A stretch of DNA of 64,000 nt. It comes from JABJGO01 sp963921245. GTDB taxonomy: Bacteria > Pseudomonadota > Alphaproteobacteria > Rhodospirillales > Casp-alpha2. Of this stretch, positions 8,777 to 17,456 are shown one piece after another. The stretch is taken from contig CAWUEY030000001.1 of NCBI GenBank assembly GCA_963921245.4, positions 2,418,001 through 2,482,000 of the forward strand, written 5' to 3'. Each line of letters opens with the position of its first letter. The stretch's first letter is position 1. Both the position numbers and the translations under genes were made by a program. The notes beneath the pieces are model-generated. The model was not told the DNA's origin. It worked only from the letters and a program-made list of their open reading frames with translations, and made no database searches.

Positions 8777-10351
8777 ATGACAGATAAGATAAAACAGGCA
8801 CTGATTTCGGTTTCTGACAAATCGGGTCTTGTTGAGTTTGGTCGATACCTTTCAGACAGGGGCGTCAAAATTCTCTCGACGGGAGGGTCGGCAAAGATGC
8901 TTGCAGACAAAGGCATTCCCGTTGTCGAGGTTTCTGATTATACACAGTTCCCTGAAATGATGGACGGTCGCGTAAAGACCCTGCACCCCATGATCCATGG
9001 TGGATTGTTGGCCGTGCGGGACAATGCCGATCATCGTGAAGCCATGGCTGCACACGGCATCGATGCCATCGATTTACTTGTGGTCAATCTCTATCCTTTT
9101 GAAGAGACAGTTGCCAGGGGCGCGGCCTTCGATCAGTGTATTGAAAACATTGATATCGGCGGGCCTGCCATGATCCGTTCCGCCGCAAAGAACCACCGTG
9201 ATGTAACGGTGGTTGTTGATGTGGCGGACTATGCCGGGGTTATGGCCGAAATGGATGATAACGATGGCACCACAACGCCAGAGTTTCGGCGGCGTATGGC
9301 CGCGGCAGCCTTTGCCCGAACGGGGGCCTACGATGCCGCGATTTCCCGGTGGTTTGCCCGTCAGGTAAATGACCCGTTTCCGCATCGGTTTGCCGTTGGA
9401 GGGACCCTGAAACAACATTTACGGTACGGCGAAAACCCGCACCAGCATGCTGCTTTTTATGTCACCGGCGAGCCGCCGCCCGGTGTGGCATCAGCCGTAC
9501 AATTGCAGGGTAAGGAACTGAGCTTCAATAACCTGAATGATACGGATGCGGCGTTTGAGCTTGTTTCGGAATTCACCGAAAAACCGGCCTGTGCAATTAT
9601 CAAACATGCCAATCCTTGCGGCGTTGCCGTCGGTGAGAGCCTGCTCCAGGCTTATGAGCGCGCCTTGACGTGTGATTCTGTCAGTGCCTTTGGCGGTATC
9701 GTCGCGGTGAACAGGACGCTGGACAGCGACGCGGCGCGTAAAATCACCGAGATTTTCACGGAGGTGATTATCGCGCCCGATGCGGATGCTGAGGCGAAGG
9801 CGGTTCTTGCCGAAAAACCGAATTTGCGGGTGCTATTGACAGGCGGCATGCCGGATGGTCTCGCCGATGATATGACCTTTCGTTCTCTCGCTGGCGGGCT
9901 GCTTCTCCAGGGGCGGGACAATGCCGTCACAGGGGAAGATTTAACCGTGGTGACAAAACGCAAACCTTCGGAGCAGGAAATGGCTGATTTGATGTTCGCC
10001 TTTACAGTGTGCAAGCATGTGAAATCCAATGCAATTGTGTATGCAAAGAACGGGCGGACGGTTGGCATAGGTGCCGGCCAGATGAGCCGCATTGACTCTT
10101 CCCGGATTGCTGCGTGGAAAGCCCGAGAGTCAGGCGAGGCTCAGGATTTGATGGAAAGTCCCGCTATTGGCTCGGTGGTCGCCTCTGATGCATTCTTCCC
10201 GTTTGCCGATGGCTTGCGGGCGGCAGCAGATGCGGGCGCAACAGCCGTTATCCAGCCCGGCGGTTCTATGCGGGATGGTGAGGTAATAACCGCCGCCGAT
10301 GATCGGGATATCGCCATGGTAATGACGGGTATGCGTCATTTTCGCCACTGA
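8777..10351 (+). CDS. purH: Bifunctional AICAR transformylase / IMP cyclohydrolase
   Basis: PurH carries out the last two steps of de novo purine synthesis. The C-terminal domain formylates AICAR with 10-formyl-THF and the N-terminal domain closes the ring to give IMP. The 524-residue length is standard. The N-terminal MGS-like domain begins ALISVSDKSGLVEFG, with STGGSAKML and DGRVKTLHP; the transformylase domain has LRYGENPHQHAAF and the catalytic IKHANPCGVA. In many alphaproteobacteria purH lies with rsmB and a heparinase-like gene in one direction. Here two GDP-sugar genes lie between, and the other two genes point the opposite way. Confidence 0.97.
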   Translation: MTDKIKQALISVSDKSGLVEFGRYLSDRGVKILSTGGSAKMLADKGIPVVEVSDYTQFPEMMDGRVKTLHPMIHGGLLAVRDNADHREAMAAHGIDAIDLLVVNLYPFEETVARGAAFDQCIENIDIGGPAMIRSAAKNHRDVTVVVDVADYAGVMAEMDDNDGTTTPEFRRRMAAAAFARTGAYDAAISRWFARQVNDPFPHRFAVGGTLKQHLRYGENPHQHAAFYVTGEPPPGVASAVQLQGKELSFNNLNDTDAAFELVSEFTEKPACAIIKHANPCGVAVGESLLQAYERALTCDSVSAFGGIVAVNRTLDSDAARKITEIFTEVIIAPDADAEAKAVLAEKPNLRVLLTGGMPDGLADDMTFRSLAGGLLLQGRDNAVTGEDLTVVTKRKPSEQEMADLMFAFTVCKHVKSNAIVYAKNGRTVGIGAGQMSRIDSSRIAAWKARESGEAQDLMESPAIGSVVASDAFFPFADGLRAAADAGATAVIQPGGSMRDGEVITAADDRDIAMVMTGMRHFRH

Positions 10352-10370
10352 GCACGGAGACTATTGAACA

Positions 10371-11315
10371 ATGTACGAACTCACAGGAAAGAGAATATGG
10401 GTTGCCGGACACAGGGGAATGGTCGGTGCCGCAATCGTGCGACGGCTGGAAAATGAAAACTGTGAAATTTTGACAGTCAGCCGTGATCAGGTTGACCTGA
10501 CCCGTCAGGGGGACGTTGAAGACTGGATCACCGGAAACAAGCCGGATGCAATTTTTGTTGCCGCCGCCAAAGTGGGCGGCATTGTTGCCAATGACACGCT
10601 ACCGGCACAGTTCCTCTATAACAACATGATAATCGAAGCCAATATCATTCATGCCGCTTACCAGATAGGCGTCGAGAAACTGCTATTCCTTGGCTCAAGT
10701 TGTACCTATCCGCGCCTAGCGGAACAGCCAATGCGCGAAGACTCTCTGTTGAGCGGACCACTGGAGCCGACCAATGAATGGTATGCTATCGCCAAGATTG
10801 CAGGGATCAAACTCTGTCAGGCCTATCGCAAACAGTACGGCTGTGATTTTGTTTCCGCGCAGCCGACAAACCTCTATGGCCCCAATGACAATTTCAATCT
10901 GGAACACAGTCACGTCATTCCGGCGCTAATTGTGAAGGCCCACCGCGCAAAGATTGCCGGCGAGCCTTCCATGGAGGTGTGGGGCAGCGGCAACCCCTAT
11001 CGGGAGTTTCTTTATGTGGACGATTTGGCGGATGCATTGGTCTACTTGATGCGACATTATTCCGAAGACAGTCATATCAATGTGGGGGCGGGCAGCGATG
11101 TGACCATAAGGGAATTGGCCGAGAGTGTCGTGGCCGCGGTCGGTTTTGAAGGCGACCTTGTTTTTGATTCCACTCGGCCTGACGGTCCGCCAAGGAAACT
11201 CATGGACTCCACGCGCCTTTTCAACCTGGGTTGGAAACCCACAGTGAACCTTCTGGAAGGTCTGAAACACAGTTACCACTGGTATTTGGAAAACGAAGAT
11301 TCCGTGCGCGCCTGA
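10371..11315 (+). CDS. fcl: GDP-L-fucose synthase
   Basis: This NADPH-dependent epimerase/reductase turns GDP-4-keto-6-deoxy-mannose, the product of Gmd, into GDP-L-fucose. The N-terminal dinucleotide motif is VAGHRGMVGAAI. The SSCTYP region carries the catalytic Ser, and the Tyr/Lys pair is in NEWYAIAKIAG. The Fcl-typical QPTNLYGPNDNFN and HVIPALI follow. At 314 residues it has the usual size. It starts 19 bp after purH and precedes manC by about 50 bp, so purH-fcl-manC may share a transcript. It is separated from gmd by about 9 kb. Confidence 0.94.
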   Translation: MYELTGKRIWVAGHRGMVGAAIVRRLENENCEILTVSRDQVDLTRQGDVEDWITGNKPDAIFVAAAKVGGIVANDTLPAQFLYNNMIIEANIIHAAYQIGVEKLLFLGSSCTYPRLAEQPMREDSLLSGPLEPTNEWYAIAKIAGIKLCQAYRKQYGCDFVSAQPTNLYGPNDNFNLEHSHVIPALIVKAHRAKIAGEPSMEVWGSGNPYREFLYVDDLADALVYLMRHYSEDSHINVGAGSDVTIRELAESVVAAVGFEGDLVFDSTRPDGPPRKLMDSTRLFNLGWKPTVNLLEGLKHSYHWYLENEDSVRA

Positions 11316-11367
11316 TAACCAAAGCTTAAGCACTGAAAAGTGACAATGCGGGCAGAGGAACTTGGCC

Positions 11368-12786
11368 GTGTCTTTGATTGTACCTGTCATTTTGTCCGGC
11401 GGTTCAGGGTCCAGATTGTGGCCCCTGTCGCGGGAGCTTTATCCGAAACAGCTGCTGCCACTTGCCGGTGAAAACACCATGCTGCAGGAAACGGCCCTGC
11501 GGGTGTCGGGTGAGCCCTTCGCGGCGACCATCGTCATCTGCAATGAACAGCATAGATTTCTGGTGGCGGAACAGCTTCGCCTGGTGGATATCTCACCCCG
11601 CGCCATTGTTCTGGAGCCGGTCGGCCGCAACACGGCCCCTGCTGCGGCGATTGCCGCCATGCTGGTTCAGGCGGCGGGGGCTGATGCATCGATCATGATC
11701 CTTCCATCGGACCATACAGTCCATGATCCTGGTAAATTCAGGGCGGCGGCGGCGCGCGGCCTGCTGGCTGTTGCCCAAGGCGCGCTGGTGACGTTTGGTA
11801 TACAGCCGGACAAGCCCGAGACGGGGTACGGTTACATCCGGCGCGGTGACAGCATAGACGGTATGGAAGATTGTTTTACGGTCGATGCCTTTGTTGAAAA
11901 ACCGGACAGCGAAACCGCCAAAGCCTATCTGTCAGAGGGCTGCTATCTCTGGAACAGCGGTATGTTCCTGTTTTCTCATGCCGGTTATCTGGAGGAGCTG
12001 TCAAAGCAATATCCTGAAATGATAGAGGCGTGCCGACAGGCGCTTGATCAGGCCGAGGCTGATAAATCCTTTATCCGACTGGACGGTGAGGCCTTCGCCC
12101 GCGCGCCCTCTGACTCCATCGACTATGCGGTTATGGAACCAACGGACAGGGCCGTCGTGGTTCCGGTGGATATGGGCTGGAATGATGTCGGCGCGTGGTC
12201 GGCGCTCTGGGAAATCGGCAATCAGGATGACAATCGGAACGTCATTGTCGGCGATGTGATTGTCCAGAATGTTCATGGTTCCTACATTCGCACGGAAGGC
12301 GCCACGGTCGCCGTCAATGGCCTTGATGATATCGTTGTCGTCGCCACCGACGACGCGCTGCTCGTTGCCGACAAAAGCAGGGTCCAGGATGTCAAAACGA
12401 TTGTCGATCAGTTAAAGGCCACCGGTCAGGATCAGTACCACACCCATACGACCGTGCACCGGCCCTGGGGCTGGTATCAGACCATCAGGGCGGGACCACG
12501 ATATCAGGTCAAACAGATTTGCCTGAAACCGCAGGCAACCATCAGTCTCCAGATGCACCACCATCGTGCCGAACACTGGGTCGTGGTTGAGGGCGCGGCC
12601 CGGGTCACTCGCCATGAAGACGTTATCGACCTGGCCGTCAATGAGTCCGTTTACATACCCATCGGCACGACGCACCGTCTGGAAAACCCGGGCGACGAGC
12701 CGCTGAAAATCATCGAGATTCAATCGGGGGCATATCTGGGCGAGGACGACATTATCCGCTTCGAGGATATCTACGGGCGAGCCTAA
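11368..12786 (+). CDS. manC: Mannose-1-phosphate guanylyltransferase / mannose-6-phosphate isomerase
   Basis: This type II bifunctional enzyme has an N-terminal GTP:mannose-1-P guanylyltransferase (ILSGGSGSRLWPLSR with the pyrophosphorylase signature, PSDH, FVEKPD) and a C-terminal cupin-like phosphomannose isomerase (about residue 350 on; RPWGWYQ, QMHHHRAEHWVVV). It makes GDP-mannose, feeding Gmd and Fcl. A TTG at 11362 is in frame, but AGAGGAA at 11354-11360 is only one base from it and seven from the GTG at 11368, so the GTG is preferred (472 residues). The phosphomannomutase needed between its two activities is not in the window. Confidence 0.94.
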   Translation: MSLIVPVILSGGSGSRLWPLSRELYPKQLLPLAGENTMLQETALRVSGEPFAATIVICNEQHRFLVAEQLRLVDISPRAIVLEPVGRNTAPAAAIAAMLVQAAGADASIMILPSDHTVHDPGKFRAAAARGLLAVAQGALVTFGIQPDKPETGYGYIRRGDSIDGMEDCFTVDAFVEKPDSETAKAYLSEGCYLWNSGMFLFSHAGYLEELSKQYPEMIEACRQALDQAEADKSFIRLDGEAFARAPSDSIDYAVMEPTDRAVVVPVDMGWNDVGAWSALWEIGNQDDNRNVIVGDVIVQNVHGSYIRTEGATVAVNGLDDIVVVATDDALLVADKSRVQDVKTIVDQLKATGQDQYHTHTTVHRPWGWYQTIRAGPRYQVKQICLKPQATISLQMHHHRAEHWVVVEGAARVTRHEDVIDLAVNESVYIPIGTTHRLENPGDEPLKIIEIQSGAYLGEDDIIRFEDIYGRA

Positions 12787-12810
12787 ACCTCTGGGTGCAG
12801 ACGGTGGCGA

Positions 12811-14421
12811 TCACCCCTCCCGGATGAATGACCACTTGATTTCAACGCCGGTCGGCTTGCAGGGACCGCCGAGGCTGATCTGTCGGGCCCGTCTCAGGAC
12901 GCCTTTCACGCCCATATAGACGGTATCATCAACGGATAGCGTGCCGCCGCTGGATCGCATGCGCCAGGCCTCGCGGTTGGAAAGTTTCAACAACGCCGAT
13001 TCCCCGTCGCCGGTGATGGCCGCACTGATCGCGGGATGCAGATGGAAGCGGACGCAAAATGCCTTCGCCTGTGGTCCCATGTAATCAGAGGCAATGGCGA
13101 GGCTGTCCCGTCCGCGCAGGTCCTCACCGCTCGCGGCGAGATAGATATCGCGGTTGTGGATCATGCCAAAGCGCCGGACATATCCTTCGTGCTGGAGCTG
13201 CAGGAAGGTGCTGCCATCCGCTTCATTGCGCCGACAGGCCACCTTGGGCGGCGGGTCACCGTGGCCCAAGCCCGCCCGCACTTCCACGGCATTGGTATCA
13301 TCAAGCGTCAGGGTGGAGTGCGCCGCCGTTGCCCGTAACGCATCATGCCAGTCATCATTGCGGTCGCCGTAGGCACCACAGTTGACGATGATCCGGTTTT
13401 TACGGTGGCTGAATTCGAAGCCCAGCAGGCCCGCATGTGCGTCCTGATCGGAGCCGCTGAACACCGCCGCGCCGGCATCCGCGACAAGGACGGCCTTCCC
13501 GGCCTCCATGCGCTGAAAGCCGGAATGAGGGGCGCTCAACGAGGCCCGGGCCGTGGAGCCCGCCGCCTTCAAAATAGCGGAAATCTCGCCCTCATTACCT
13601 TCCTGGCTGCCGTTACAGAGCGTCAGCTTGCCGTCACCGAGCCGGAAGGCCTTCACCATGGGGGCCATGCGATCAATGGCGTGTTGCAACCAGGGCGGCG
13701 TATCAACCCGCGCCGCCTTCAGGGTATCACGAACCCGGATCAGACTCCGTAGCGCCACGCACTGTAGGGTCGGATTGCGCTGAAAATGCCCGCCATCAGC
13801 CAATACCTGTCGCGATACCGTCTGTTCCAGCGCGGCCAGTCCGGCATCCAGCATGGCTTCCATGCCAACCAGGCACAGGGAACCAAGGATCAATCCCTCC
13901 GCCGCTTCGATCGCATGAATGTCATCGTTGGCATCCAGCAGGGTTCGCGCCAGATGGCGCATCTGCACCGACGTGGATTCCAGGAACGTCAGGTCAAATC
14001 CCGGATGCTTGTCATCCCGGAAGAAATCGTATGACCGCAGCCAGTTGGTCAACCGCGGGCCCAGTACCCCCGGGTCCCAGGCGATGGCATCCCACCGGCG
14101 ATAGGCATTGACCCATCGGGCCATGAGCCCCCGGCCCTTTCGCCGGGCATCGTCCGTGCCCAGTGCTTTCAGGTCACCGAGACCGTCAAACCGGTGCAGC
14201 AGCCGCCGCTCCTGCTTACTGAGCTGGGCGTTGCGCCACGGCAGGTCCCCCAAATGCCGGGCTGAACCGAACATCACATGATTGCCGTCGATGATCCCCC
14301 GGCCTTTTTCCGCATCACCGCTCCAGGGGTCTGGTGGTACGCCCCGCACGCGAACAGGCACACGGCCCCTCAGGGACCAGTTATACAATCCGGTTTTGTA
14401 TATGGCCTTGCGCAGTATCAT
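12811..14421 (-). CDS. Heparinase II/III family protein
   Basis: This 536-residue protein has the alphaproteobacterial heparinase II/III-like layout: an all-alpha N-terminal half (NAYRRWDAIAWDP, NWLRSYDFF) and a C-terminal beta-rich half with the segment AAHSTLTLDDTNAVEV, where the His is the usual conserved residue of this fold. The family includes polysaccharide lyases that cleave uronic-acid-containing glycans, but these rsmB-linked members have no proven substrate that I know of. No clear signal peptide is visible at the N-terminus. It lies 122 bp downstream of rsmB on the same strand and converges on manC. The closeness to uronic-acid-forming and capsule genes makes a role with the cell's own glycan possible. 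Confidence 0.82.
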   Translation of the reverse strand: MILRKAIYKTGLYNWSLRGRVPVRVRGVPPDPWSGDAEKGRGIIDGNHVMFGSARHLGDLPWRNAQLSKQERRLLHRFDGLGDLKALGTDDARRKGRGLMARWVNAYRRWDAIAWDPGVLGPRLTNWLRSYDFFRDDKHPGFDLTFLESTSVQMRHLARTLLDANDDIHAIEAAEGLILGSLCLVGMEAMLDAGLAALEQTVSRQVLADGGHFQRNPTLQCVALRSLIRVRDTLKAARVDTPPWLQHAIDRMAPMVKAFRLGDGKLTLCNGSQEGNEGEISAILKAAGSTARASLSAPHSGFQRMEAGKAVLVADAGAAVFSGSDQDAHAGLLGFEFSHRKNRIIVNCGAYGDRNDDWHDALRATAAHSTLTLDDTNAVEVRAGLGHGDPPPKVACRRNEADGSTFLQLQHEGYVRRFGMIHNRDIYLAASGEDLRGRDSLAIASDYMGPQAKAFCVRFHLHPAISAAITGDGESALLKLSNREAWRMRSSGGTLSVDDTVYMGVKGVLRRARQISLGGPCKPTGVEIKWSFIREG

Positions 14422-14543
14422 GTCGTTTCAATCTCAAGCGTGCCCTCAAAATGCGTCCCAAAGCGGCACCAGGGGGCACGGGCCTCCGCCGGAAAGAATA
14501 GGCCCCAAGGGTTAATTTTTTGGATAGACGCGCCGCGTCCGCC

Positions 14544-15893
14544 CTAACCGGTTCGCCGCAACCGGGCGGCAAAGAATCCGTCCATGCTGCCAAGGTCTGT
14601 CCAGGTGGCCGGCGTGGTTCGCATGGCACCATTCTGAAAACAGGTTTCCGGTAAATCTGAGAGGTCTTTTGGGGCTATCGGGACAGGCTCAACGCCCTCT
14701 GTGCGCTCAAGGAAGCGGCTGATTTGTTGCTCGCCTTCCTGTGGTTGCAGGGAACAGGTGCAATAGACGAGATATCCGCCCGGTACCACCATGGTAATGG
14801 CGGCATCCAGCATCGCCGCCTGTATAATGCCCATCCGCGCAACATCCCGGGGTGATTTGTTCCACAGGATATCGGGGTGACGGCGGATGGTGCCGGTGGC
14901 GCTGCACGGCGCGTCCAGCAGAACGGCGTCGAACGGCTGTTGCGGGCGCCAGTAGAGGGCATCCGCCACCACGCTCTCCACCGACAGGCCGAGCCGCGCC
15001 ATGTTGCTATTCAGCCGCGTCATGCGGGCGGTACTTTGGTCGAGCGCCGTCACCCGCGCCCCGGCGGCGACGAGCTGTGCGGTCTTGCCCCCCGGCGCGG
15101 CACAGAGGTCGAGCACCCGCCGGCTCCCAACATCGCCGAGCAATTTCACCGGCAGGGCCGCCGCCGCATCCTGAACCCACCAGGCACCGTCGGCAAACCC
15201 AGACCGTTCCGTCACCAGGCCGCCGCCCGGCAGGCGCAGCGACCCGGAGGGCAGGGGCACCGCGCCAAGGGCCGCCGCCCATGCTTCCGCTTCCCGCGGG
15301 TGTTTGAGCGAAATGTCGAGCGGCGGTTCCCGACCATGGGCCTCGGCGATGGCTGTGGCTGTATCCCGACCATAGGCCGCGCACCAGCTCTCCCATAACC
15401 ACTCAGGCGTATTGCGCGACGCCTCGGCCCGGCGCTCTGCAACAACCCCCCGCCCCTGTTCGGCGGCGCGGCGCATGATGGCGTTGACCAGCCCGGCATG
15501 ACTGGAAAACCCAGCTTTACGCACCAAGCTCACGGTGGTTGAGGCGGCGGCGTATGCGGGCACGTTCAAAAACAGAACCTGGGCAATACCGAGCCGCAGC
15601 ACATGCCCAACCAGACCGGCCGTGCCCTTCGGTGGTTTTTTCAGGAACTGCTTCAGCACATGATCAATATCGCCCCGGTTTCTCAGGACAGCCATGACCA
15701 GTTGCCGCTGAAACGCCCGGTCCCGTGCCGCGTTCAACTGGCTTCGGGTTTCCCCAAGGGCGTCATCCAGTCCCGCCCCCTCATCCAGAATGCTCCGAAG
15801 CGCGCTCAGCGCCCCCTGGCGGGCGGCATCCGGGGCGCGCGGCTCATCGGCGTTCCGGTTCACATCCATCGGCTTTCTCATGCCCTCTCTCAT
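14544..15893 (-). CDS. rsmB: 16S rRNA (cytosine-967-C5)-methyltransferase
   Basis: RsmB (Sun/Fmu) methylates C967 of 16S rRNA using SAM. The N-terminal NusB-like RNA-binding domain covers about the first 140 residues (AFQRQLVMAVLRNR, HVLRLGIAQVLFL). The methyltransferase domain has motif I VLDLCAAPGGKT, motif IV DAPCSATGTIRRHPD and the catalytic-cysteine motif YCTCSLQPQEGE. Several starts are possible: TTG at 15917 and ATGs at 15893, 15881 and 15869. The first ATG is given. It is divergent from hsdM with about 100 bp between. Confidence 0.93.
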   Translation of the reverse strand: MREGMRKPMDVNRNADEPRAPDAARQGALSALRSILDEGAGLDDALGETRSQLNAARDRAFQRQLVMAVLRNRGDIDHVLKQFLKKPPKGTAGLVGHVLRLGIAQVLFLNVPAYAAASTTVSLVRKAGFSSHAGLVNAIMRRAAEQGRGVVAERRAEASRNTPEWLWESWCAAYGRDTATAIAEAHGREPPLDISLKHPREAEAWAAALGAVPLPSGSLRLPGGGLVTERSGFADGAWWVQDAAAALPVKLLGDVGSRRVLDLCAAPGGKTAQLVAAGARVTALDQSTARMTRLNSNMARLGLSVESVVADALYWRPQQPFDAVLLDAPCSATGTIRRHPDILWNKSPRDVARMGIIQAAMLDAAITMVVPGGYLVYCTCSLQPQEGEQQISRFLERTEGVEPVPIAPKDLSDLPETCFQNGAMRTTPATWTDLGSMDGFFAARLRRTG

Positions 15894-15994
15894 GCCGGAA
15901 CGGCCACAGCAACACAACCCCGGCCATCACTTCCCGCTTGACCCGCCGCCGCCAAAGCTGATATCCCGCAATAAACATCGATAAACAGGTGCCC

Positions 15995-17188
15995 ATGTTC
16001 GAACAGACCTTCAACACCCTCGATAACATCCTCCGCCAGGAAGCCGGATGTACCACCGAGCTGGACTATACGGAACAATCCTCGTGGATGCTGTTCCTCA
16101 AGTACCTGGATGATCTTGAGCACGAACGGGCGTTGTCGGCTGAGTTGAGCGGCGAGGCGCATGTCCCCATCATCGATGCCGCCCATCGCTGGTCCGCCTG
16201 GGCGGCCCCCAAGAAGGCCGACGGGACCTTTGATCACGACCGCGCCCTTACCGGCGATGACCTGATCGATTATGTGAACCGCGACCTGTTCCCCTATCTT
16301 CAGGCATTTCGCGAGCGCGCCACCGGCGCCGAAACAATCGAATACAAAATCGGTGAGATCTTCGCCGAGATCAAAAACAAATTCCAGAGCGGCTACAGTC
16401 TGCGCGATGCCCTCGAACAGATGGACCATCTTTCCATCCGTACCGGACAGGACAAGCACGAGCTTTCCGCCCTCTATGAAGAGAAAATCAAGCGCATGGG
16501 CAATGCCGGGCGCAATGGCGGTGAATACTACACGCCGCGCCCGCTGATCCGCGCCATGGTTGCGGTCACGAACCCCAGGATCGGCGAGCGTGTCTATGAC
16601 GCCGCCGCCGGCTCGGGCGGCTTCCTGTGTGAGGCCTTTGATTACATGCGCACGCCTGAGTTAAGCGCCAGTGAGCTCGAAACCCTTAAAGCACGGACGT
16701 TTTATGCTAAGGAAAAGAAGAGCCTCGCCTATGTTATCGCCATCATGAACATGATCCTGCACGGCATCGATACACCCAACATCGTTCATACCAACACCCT
16801 GGCCGAAAACATCATGGATATTCAGGAAAAGGACCGCTTTGACGTTATCCTCGCCAACCCGCCCTTCGGCGGCAATGAGCGCAAAGAGGTGCAACAGAAC
16901 TTTCCCATCAAGACCGGCGAAACGGCGTTTTTGTTCCTGCAGCACTTCATCAGGTCCCTCAAAGCCGGCGGCCGCGCCGCCATCGTCATCAAGAACACCT
17001 TCCTCTCCAATTCCGATAATGCGTCGGTGGCGCTCAGGCGCGAGCTGCTGGAAAGCTGCCATCTGCACACCGTGCTGGATTGCCCGGGCGGCACGTTTCA
17101 GGGCGCGGGCGTGAAAACCGTGGTCCTGTTCTTCAAAAAAGGTGCCCCCCCCCCCCCCCCCCCACAGGATCTGGTACTATCAACTTGA
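15995..17188 (+). CDS. hsdM: Type I R-M methyltransferase HsdM, prematurely ended at a poly-C tract
   Basis: HsdM is the SAM-dependent adenine methyltransferase of a type I restriction-modification complex. The N-terminal HsdM_N domain (MFEQTFNTLDNIL, residues 1 to about 140) is followed by the catalytic domain with motif I DAAAGSGGFLCE and motif IV ILANPPFGG, both intact. The frame then enters a run of 19 cytosines at 17145-17163, reads six prolines and stops at 17186-17188, leaving about 397 residues. The rest of the protein continues without a break in another frame (to 17456). Removing one C or adding two would join them into about 486 residues, the normal family size. This is therefore probably an off-phase contingency gene, or a homopolymer assembly error. 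GTG at 15989 is an alternative start. Confidence 0.9.
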   Translation: MFEQTFNTLDNILRQEAGCTTELDYTEQSSWMLFLKYLDDLEHERALSAELSGEAHVPIIDAAHRWSAWAAPKKADGTFDHDRALTGDDLIDYVNRDLFPYLQAFRERATGAETIEYKIGEIFAEIKNKFQSGYSLRDALEQMDHLSIRTGQDKHELSALYEEKIKRMGNAGRNGGEYYTPRPLIRAMVAVTNPRIGERVYDAAAGSGGFLCEAFDYMRTPELSASELETLKARTFYAKEKKSLAYVIAIMNMILHGIDTPNIVHTNTLAENIMDIQEKDRFDVILANPPFGGNERKEVQQNFPIKTGETAFLFLQHFIRSLKAGGRAAIVIKNTFLSNSDNASVALRRELLESCHLHTVLDCPGGTFQGAGVKTVVLFFKKGAPPPPPPQDLVLST

Positions 17189-17456
17189 TCCGGGCCGCAG
17201 CCTCGGCAAGACCAACCCGCTGGGTGACGAAGACCTGAAAGACTTCCTTGAGCTCCAGGCGGGCTTTAGGCCAAGCGAAAAATCCTGGGTCGTCAACGTC
17301 GCTGATATCGACACCGCCACCTATGATCTCTCTGTTAAGAACCCCAACACCCCGGAAGACGCCCCCCTGCGCGCCCCGCAGAAAATCATCACAGCCATCA
17401 CCAAACTGGATGCCAAAAATGCGGATATCCTCAATACGATCAAGGCGATGGTGTGA
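17142..17456 (+). pseudogene. hsdM: Out-of-frame C-terminal part of hsdM
   Basis: This frame encodes the missing HsdM tail: RIWYYQLDPGRSLGKTNPL directly after the poly-C tract, then a helical end finishing NADILNTIKAMV. RIWYYQL-DPGRSLGKTNPL is a hallmark of the HsdM C-terminal region, and no stop or other damage is seen, so the only lesion is the tract length. The stop TGA at 17454-17456 overlaps the ATG of hsdS at 17456 by one base. The intact reading and kept coupling argue for a switchable gene over a long-dead one. Confidence 0.85.
17145..17163 (+). repeat. Homopolymer of 19 cytosines inside hsdM
   Basis: There are nineteen consecutive C residues. Upstream codons are in one frame and the downstream hsdM codons (HRIWYYQLDPGRSLG) in another, shifted by one base. 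Tract lengths of 15, 18 or 21 would be in frame. Long poly-C or poly-G tracts are classic slipped-strand phase-variation sites. They are also where read and assembly errors concentrate, so the exact count is uncertain. Confidence 0.9.

Noticed and set aside
17142..17456. hsdM treated as an ordinary dead pseudogene
   Set aside because: Both halves are undamaged, the operon overlaps are kept and the only lesion is a homopolymer length, which favours a switch or an assembly error over decay.
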